Assembly (NCBI RefSeq): GCF_934636505.1
Contig: NZ_CAKUAL010000005.1
Span: 1 to 53,084 of the forward strand
Length of the DNA stretch: 53,084 nucleotides
Origin: an uncultured Ellagibacter sp.
GTDB lineage: Bacteria > Actinomycetota > Coriobacteriia > Coriobacteriales > Eggerthellaceae
Direction of reading: 5' to 3'
Shown here: one piece after another, positions 48,830 to 53,084 of the stretch
Position numbering within the stretch: the first letter of the stretch is position 1
Layout of the letters: every line of letters begins with the position of its first letter
The notes under the pieces: generated by a model
The model's input: the letters and a program-made list of their open reading frames with translations, nothing else
Told to the model about the DNA's origin: nothing
The model's database searches: none
Program-made: the position numbers and the translations under genes

Positions 48830-50803
48830 TTAGTACAGCTTCGCACCTGCGGGGATGCGATCGCTTACCATAAGGAGGTTCAAGCGCTCCTCGGTGGCGT
48901 CGCCTTCGACCTTCTCCTCATGCACGGCGGAAAGGAGCATGCCGCACGAGTCGATACCCATCATCTTGCGCGGCGGCAGGTTCACGATGGCGATGAGCGT
49001 CTTACCGACGAGCTCCTCGGGCTCGTAGTACGCGTGAATACCCGACAGGATGACGCGGTCGTTGCCCGTGCCGTCGTCGAGTGTGAACTGCAGCAGCTTC
49101 TTGGACTTGGGAACGGCCACGCATTCCTTTACCTTCACGGCGCGGAAGTCGGACTTGCTGAAGGTGTCGAAATCGACCTGCTCCTCGAACAGCGGCTCGA
49201 TGACCACCTTCGAGAAGTCGATCGGCTCGGGCTCGGATGCCGCCTCGGCAGGCTCCGCCTTCGCAGCGCGCGCCGCCGCGGCAGCTGCTGCCGCCTTTCC
49301 GCTCGCGGGGGCTTCGTCCTTCATGTGGGGGAAAAGCAGCACGTCGCGGATGGTGGCGGAGTCGGTGAGCAGCATCGTCAAGCGATCGATGCCCACGCCC
49401 ACGCCGCCCGCCGGCGGCATGCCGTACTCGAGCGCACGGATGTAGTCGGCGTCGTAGCCCATGGCCTCGTCGTCGCCCATATCCTTCGCCTCGACCTGGG
49501 CGCGGAAGCGCTCGGCCTGATCGACCGGGTCGTTCAGCTCGTTGAAGGCGTTCGCGTACTCGTGTCCGCAGATGAACAGCTCGAAGCGCTCGGTGAGCTC
49601 GGGGTTATCCGTCTTCTTCTTGGCGAGCGGGGAAATCTCGAGCGGATGATCGCACACGAAGGTGGGCTGCACGAGCTTCTCCTCGGCCACAGCCTCGAAG
49701 ATCTCGCTGATGAGCTTGCCCTTGCCCCATGCGTCTTCCGCATGCCCGCCGTTTTTCTCTAGGATGGCGACGAGCTCTTCGCGCGTGCGGTCGAAGGACA
49801 CTTCCTCGCCCGCGTGCTCGCTTGCGAGCTCCATCATGGTTGCGCGGCGCCATTCGCCCGACAGGTCGATCTCGGTGCCCTGGTAGGTGACCTGCAGCGT
49901 GCCGCACGCCTCCATAGCGGCGGCCTGGATGAAGCCCTGCGTGAGGTCCATCATGCCGTCGAGGTCGGAGAACGCCTGGTATGCCTCCATCGTGGTGAAC
50001 TCGGGGTTGTGGTACGGGTCCATGCCCTCGTTGCGGAACTGGCGGCCGATTTCGAAGACCTTCTCGAAACCGCCCACGAGCAGGCGCTTCAGGGGCAGCT
50101 CGGTCGCGATGCGCAGAAAGTAGTCGCGGTCGAGCGCGTTGAAGTGCGTGACGAACGGCTTTGCGTTCGCACCGCCCAAGATAGGATGCAGAAACGGCGT
50201 CTCGACCTCGTAGAAACCCTGCTGCTCCATGTAGCGGCGGATGGCAGCCACGATCTTGAAACGCTTCTCGAACGTGCTCTTGACCTCGGGGTTCATGACA
50301 AGGTCGACGTAGCGCTGACGATAGCGCGTCTCCTTGTCGGCCAGGCCGTGGAATTTCTCCGGCAGCGGGCGCAGCGACTTGGACAGAAGCTCGTAGCCCG
50401 TGACGGCGACGGAAAGCTGGCCGCGCTTCGTGCGCATCATGGTGCCGTGCACGCCGATCCAGTCACCCACGTCGAGGTCTTTCATCGCGACGAAGACTTC
50501 CTCGCCGAGTGCGTTGATGCGGCAGAACAGCTGGATGTCGCCCGTCGCGTCGCGCAGCTCGAAGAAGGCGATCTTGCCCTGAACGCGCTTGGCCATGATG
50601 CGACCCGCCACGTCGACTTCGTCTTCGGTGGAGGCGCCGTCTTCAAGGTCAGCGTACTTCTCATCGAGGTCGGTCAGGTGGTGCGTGTAGTGGAACGCGT
50701 GGCCGTAGGGGTTCTCCCCCGCCTCGATAAGCGCCGCGCGCTTCGCCTTGCGAACCTCGATCGGGTCGTCTTCGATTACTTGCTTGGTAGTTTCGTCAGC
50801 CAT
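48830..50803 (-). CDS. lysS: Lysyl-tRNA synthetase (class II) fused to a C-terminal tRNA-binding domain
   Basis: The 657-residue protein charges tRNA-Lys. The N-terminal OB-fold (VDVAGRIMAKRVQGKIAFFE), motif 2 FRNEGMDPYHNPEFTTMEAY and motif 3 GVGIDRLTML belong to bacterial LysS of about 490-500 aa. After an Ala-rich linker (about 508-520) a MetRS-type EMAP/Trbp111 tRNA-binding domain follows (FSKSDFRAVKVKECVAVP, LQFTLDDGTGNDRVILSGI, LPPRKMMGIDSCGMLL), normally found at the end of MetG or as a separate protein. ATG 50803 lies 7 bp after the greA stop on the same strand, so greA and lysS are likely one transcription unit. Confidence 0.95.
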   Translation of the reverse strand: MADETTKQVIEDDPIEVRKAKRAALIEAGENPYGHAFHYTHHLTDLDEKYADLEDGASTEDEVDVAGRIMAKRVQGKIAFFELRDATGDIQLFCRINALGEEVFVAMKDLDVGDWIGVHGTMMRTKRGQLSVAVTGYELLSKSLRPLPEKFHGLADKETRYRQRYVDLVMNPEVKSTFEKRFKIVAAIRRYMEQQGFYEVETPFLHPILGGANAKPFVTHFNALDRDYFLRIATELPLKRLLVGGFEKVFEIGRQFRNEGMDPYHNPEFTTMEAYQAFSDLDGMMDLTQGFIQAAAMEACGTLQVTYQGTEIDLSGEWRRATMMELASEHAGEEVSFDRTREELVAILEKNGGHAEDAWGKGKLISEIFEAVAEEKLVQPTFVCDHPLEISPLAKKKTDNPELTERFELFICGHEYANAFNELNDPVDQAERFRAQVEAKDMGDDEAMGYDADYIRALEYGMPPAGGVGVGIDRLTMLLTDSATIRDVLLFPHMKDEAPASGKAAAAAAAARAAKAEPAEAASEPEPIDFSKVVIEPLFEEQVDFDTFSKSDFRAVKVKECVAVPKSKKLLQFTLDDGTGNDRVILSGIHAYYEPEELVGKTLIAIVNLPPRKMMGIDSCGMLLSAVHEEKVEGDATEERLNLLMVSDRIPAGAKLY

Positions 50804-50810
50804 ACCTATC

Positions 50811-51281
50811 CTAGTGTTCGATCTTCAAAATCGTCATCTTGATGACGCGGCCGGTGGGGCCGGTGGTCTCGATCTCGTCGCCCTTCTTGTTGCCGAGAAG
50901 CGCCGCGCCCACGGGGGACTCGTTGGAGATCTTGCCGGCGGCCACGTCGGCCTCGGCGCCGCCCACGATGGTGAAGACGCGTTCGCGTCCGCCCATATCA
51001 ACGGTGACGGTGGAGCCGATGGTCACCTTCGAGGAGCGCTTCGGCGCCTCAACGACGGTCGCCTCGGAGAGGATGCGGCCGATTTCAGCGATGCGGGCTT
51101 CCATCATGCCCTGCTCGTTTTTCGCGTCGTCGTACTCGGAGTTCTCGGAGATGTCGCCGAACTCGCGGGCAACCTTGATGCGCTCGCCCACTTCGGCGCG
51201 CTTCTCGGTCTCGAGGTAGTGAAGCTCCTCTTCAAGCTTCTGGCGGCCCTCCGGCGTCAGGATGTAGTTGCTGTCTGCCAT
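50811..51281 (-). CDS. greA: Transcription elongation factor GreA
   Basis: The 156-residue GreA rescues backtracked RNA polymerase by stimulating transcript cleavage. The N-terminal coiled coil (LTPEGRQKLEEELHYLETEK, then GDISENSEYDDAKNEQGMME with the acidic tip) is followed by the C-terminal FKBP-like globular domain (VAAGKISNESPVGAALLGNK). ATG 51281 follows AAGGGAC; the upstream frame is not conserved. It directly precedes lysS. Confidence 0.95.
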   Translation of the reverse strand: MADSNYILTPEGRQKLEEELHYLETEKRAEVGERIKVAREFGDISENSEYDDAKNEQGMMEARIAEIGRILSEATVVEAPKRSSKVTIGSTVTVDMGGRERVFTIVGGAEADVAAGKISNESPVGAALLGNKKGDEIETTGPTGRVIKMTILKIEH

Positions 51282-51428
51282 GGTCAGTCCCTTCAAAAAC
51301 ACGAAGCGGCGCATCGTTCGATGCACCGTTTTCCCCGTTCAATCCCTATTACTTAGGAATAAACATACGAATGCGGCGCACGCTTACACTACCGCGCGCG
51401 CCGCAAATCCATCGATGTGGATGGGCTG

Positions 51429-51692
51429 TTACTCGCTCTTCTTCTTGACCGTCTTCTTCACGGTCTTCTTTGCGGGCGCCTCTTCCTCTTCGACTTCCTC
51501 GACTTCTTCTTCGTCTTCAGCCTCTTCGATTTCCTTCTTGTCCTTCTTGCCGGCGCCCATGCCGTCGCGCAGGTTCTTCACGGTCTTGCCGAGAGCGCTG
51601 CCGAGCTTCGGGAGATTCTTCGGCCCGAAGATAAGCAGGATGACCGCAAGGATGATGAGCAATTCCGGGGTGCCCATACCAAAGATCTTCAT
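51429..51692 (-). CDS. tatA: Sec-independent protein translocase TatA
   Basis: The 87-residue protein has one N-terminal transmembrane helix (about 5-20: MGTPELLIILAVILLIFGPKN) with the TatA FGP motif, then an amphipathic helix (LPKLGSALGKTVKNLRDGM). The acidic and Lys-rich tail is a common TatA feature. GGAGGAATGT precedes ATG 51692, and the longer frame is spurious. A Tat pore subunit is present, although the molybdoenzymes of this window themselves have no twin-arginine signals. No tatB or tatC is in view. Confidence 0.92.
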   Translation of the reverse strand: MKIFGMGTPELLIILAVILLIFGPKNLPKLGSALGKTVKNLRDGMGAGKKDKKEIEEAEDEEEVEEVEEEEAPAKKTVKKTVKKKSE

Positions 51693-52032
51693 ACATTCCT
51701 CCAAATACGTTCCTGTATGCGACGAAGTCGCGCATGAATGCAGTGTTCGCGCTGAGCAGAAAGAGTACCACAACTGGGGAAAATCGGCGCAGATGGACAG
51801 AATTAACATATGGGAAACGACCTGCGCAAAAGAAAAACGGCAGCCCCCGAAGAGACCACCGTTTCGCATTCGAATTATCATCAGACCCGAATTAGAGTAA
51901 GACTTTTGACTTTAGCAGCTAACAGTTTGGCGTCTGGTCTGCTTATTCGCTAAACTGGATAGAGGACTATTTCAATCTTACCCCATCGGTTTCGACTACT
52001 GCTATTCGCATTTAAGTATTCGAGGAGACGCT
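51693..52032. other. Divergent promoter region between tatA and the repeat gene
   Basis: The 340-bp region is relatively A/T-rich. It should hold the promoters of tatA (leftward) and the Sel1-like gene (rightward), but I cannot assign a convincing -35/-10 pair. No reading frame of interest is present. Confidence 0.3.
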
Positions 52033-53084
52033 ATGCCTGAAGAAGAGCATTTTGATTCGCCTGAACTATCGAAAGAGAATCTGGATGAGTTGATTTTCGA
52101 GAAGGCCAAGATTGCGATCGCGACGGGTCGCAATGACTCGATGGCATATTATATCGCCTTTTCAATTCAGCAAAGCCACCCGAAGCACGCCGCAATTTTA
52201 TTTGAGCAATGCATGAATGCGGGCGATCCGCAGGCCGCAATGCTGCTTGCGGACCTCGTAAAGGGTTCAGACCCCGAGAAAGCAAAAGAGGCCTACTCGC
52301 GGGCCATCGAGCTAGGAAATACGCGTCTCGCTCCTTATTATCTTGGTCAAATGCTGAAAATCGATGACCCGCAACGCGCAATCGAGCTATTCAAGATGGC
52401 AGCAGACGCCGGCGATGAGCGCGGATCGACCTTTTCGCTTGGAAACCTTTTATGGGATAGAGACCCTCGACAGTCCGCATTGTACTACGAGCGAGCCTTG
52501 AAAGCGGGCCATCCCCATGCATTAGAGAGACTTGCGGCTCTTCTTCATTCAAGCGACCCGGAGAAATCGAAGCAATTATTCGAACAATTAGTAGACAAAA
52601 CTGGAGAAGGCTACGCTTCGTACACTCTCGCTAGCTTGACCGAAACAAGTGATCCCTGCTTTGCCAAATCCCTTTACGAGAGGGCGATCGCTGCAGGAAT
52701 AGGTCTCCCAGCGATTAATGCCCTTGTCGCCTTGGTGGAGGAGGACGACCCGGAATACGCGAAGTCCCTCTACGAAAGGGCGATAGCCGCCGGTGACGAG
52801 CGTTGGGCGACCTTCAACCTCGCCCTCTTGGTGGAGGAGGACGACCCGGAACGAGCCGAACGGCTCTACGAGCAGGCGATTGCCGCGGGCAACAAACGCG
52901 ACGCCGCGAACAACCTCGCGAACTTGGTGAAGCGGGACGACCCCGAGTACGCGCAATCGCTCTACGAACAAGCGATTGCAGCCGGGGACGAACGCTACGC
53001 CACGAACGGCCTCGCCCTCTTGGTGGAGGAGGACGACCCGGAATACGCGAAGTCCCTCTACGAAAGGGCGATAGCCGCCGGTGA
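52033..53084 (+). CDS. Sel1/TPR-like repeat protein, 3' end outside the window
   Basis: The open frame from ATG 52033 (GAGGAG upstream) runs to the window end without a stop (at least 350 residues). After a ~40-residue acidic leader it consists of helical pair repeats of 32 residues with the pattern DDPEYAKSLYERAIAAGDER...LALLVEE, typical of Sel1-like/TPR solenoids that mediate protein contacts. Early units are divergent; from about 52731 the DNA units are 96 bp long and nearly identical. There is no signal peptide or membrane segment in view. The domain architecture beyond the edge and its binding partner are unknown. Confidence 0.75.
   Translation, partial: MPEEEHFDSPELSKENLDELIFEKAKIAIATGRNDSMAYYIAFSIQQSHPKHAAILFEQCMNAGDPQAAMLLADLVKGSDPEKAKEAYSRAIELGNTRLAPYYLGQMLKIDDPQRAIELFKMAADAGDERGSTFSLGNLLWDRDPRQSALYYERALKAGHPHALERLAALLHSSDPEKSKQLFEQLVDKTGEGYASYTLASLTETSDPCFAKSLYERAIAAGIGLPAINALVALVEEDDPEYAKSLYERAIAAGDERWATFNLALLVEEDDPERAERLYEQAIAAGNKRDAANNLANLVKRDDPEYAQSLYEQAIAAGDERYATNGLALLVEEDDPEYAKSLYERAIAAG
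52731..53084 (+). repeat. 96-bp coding tandem repeats
   Basis: The core CTTGGTGGAG occurs at 52731, 52827 and 53019, with CTTGGTGAAG at 52923, i.e. a 96-bp (32-codon) period. Units 1 and 4 are identical over at least 60 bp following this core, while units 2 and 3 differ at more positions. The array continues past the window. Confidence 0.9.

Noticed and set aside
52731..53084. Possible CRISPR from regular 96-bp repeats
   Set aside because: The repeats are in frame, translate to Sel1/TPR-like units and have no spacer structure.

Overview
The window is high-GC DNA, probably from an anaerobic gut actinobacterium of the class Coriobacteriia (an Eggerthella/Gordonibacter-like Eggerthellaceae). 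I infer this from the GC-rich codon use, the crowd of molybdopterin enzymes paired with tiny ferredoxins and MFS carriers, and the housekeeping block at the right end. Species cannot be fixed from sequence alone.

Left edge (1-5.2 kb): modD, then a frameshifted primase-helicase gene that resembles the AEP/SF2 proteins of TOTE-type conflict systems, then the wreckage of a hipBA toxin-antitoxin pair.

Centre (5.2-29 kb): a molybdoenzyme island. Four MGD oxidoreductase large subunits (A 7308-9716, B 10135-12420, C 15195-17462, D 21234-23519) each have their own ~112-119 aa two-cluster ferredoxin. They resemble the soluble, MFS-associated catechol dehydroxylases described in Eggerthella and Gordonibacter. 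A fifth pair (E, 23551-27042) matches pyrogallol hydroxytransferase (transhydroxylase) and shares a run of genes with D. Two MFS carriers, an FKBP-type isomerase, a PucR-type regulator, a TetR regulator, an orphan ferredoxin and two small cysteine-rich zinc-ribbon proteins complete the set. No Tat or Sec signals are visible on the enzymes, so they should be cytoplasmic. The intergenic regions share an element with core AAGTAAGTT, and a separate near-palindrome lies before both the PucR gene and operon C. The likely biology is uptake and reductive dehydroxylation or hydroxyl transfer of plant- or host-derived polyphenols, possibly with the phenol as electron acceptor. Substrates are inference.

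Middle (29-38 kb): an amidohydrolase, two DUF4143-type AAA ATPases, a degenerate stretch with a broken molybdate-type HTH/PBP regulator and a Mop-like molbindin, a cobalamin-independent methionine synthase-like protein with a neighbouring LysR gene, and tRNA-Ala(GGC). An imperfect inverted repeat bounds a 180-bp MITE-like segment beside the tRNA.

Right (38.6-53 kb): housekeeping genes, nearly all on the minus strand: Mrp ATPase, U32 peptidase, cysS, cysE, ispF, ispD, clpC (with a CIRCE operator), lysS (fused to a MetRS-type tRNA-binding domain), greA and tatA. A Sel1/TPR-like repeat gene with near-identical 96-bp DNA repeats runs off the right edge.
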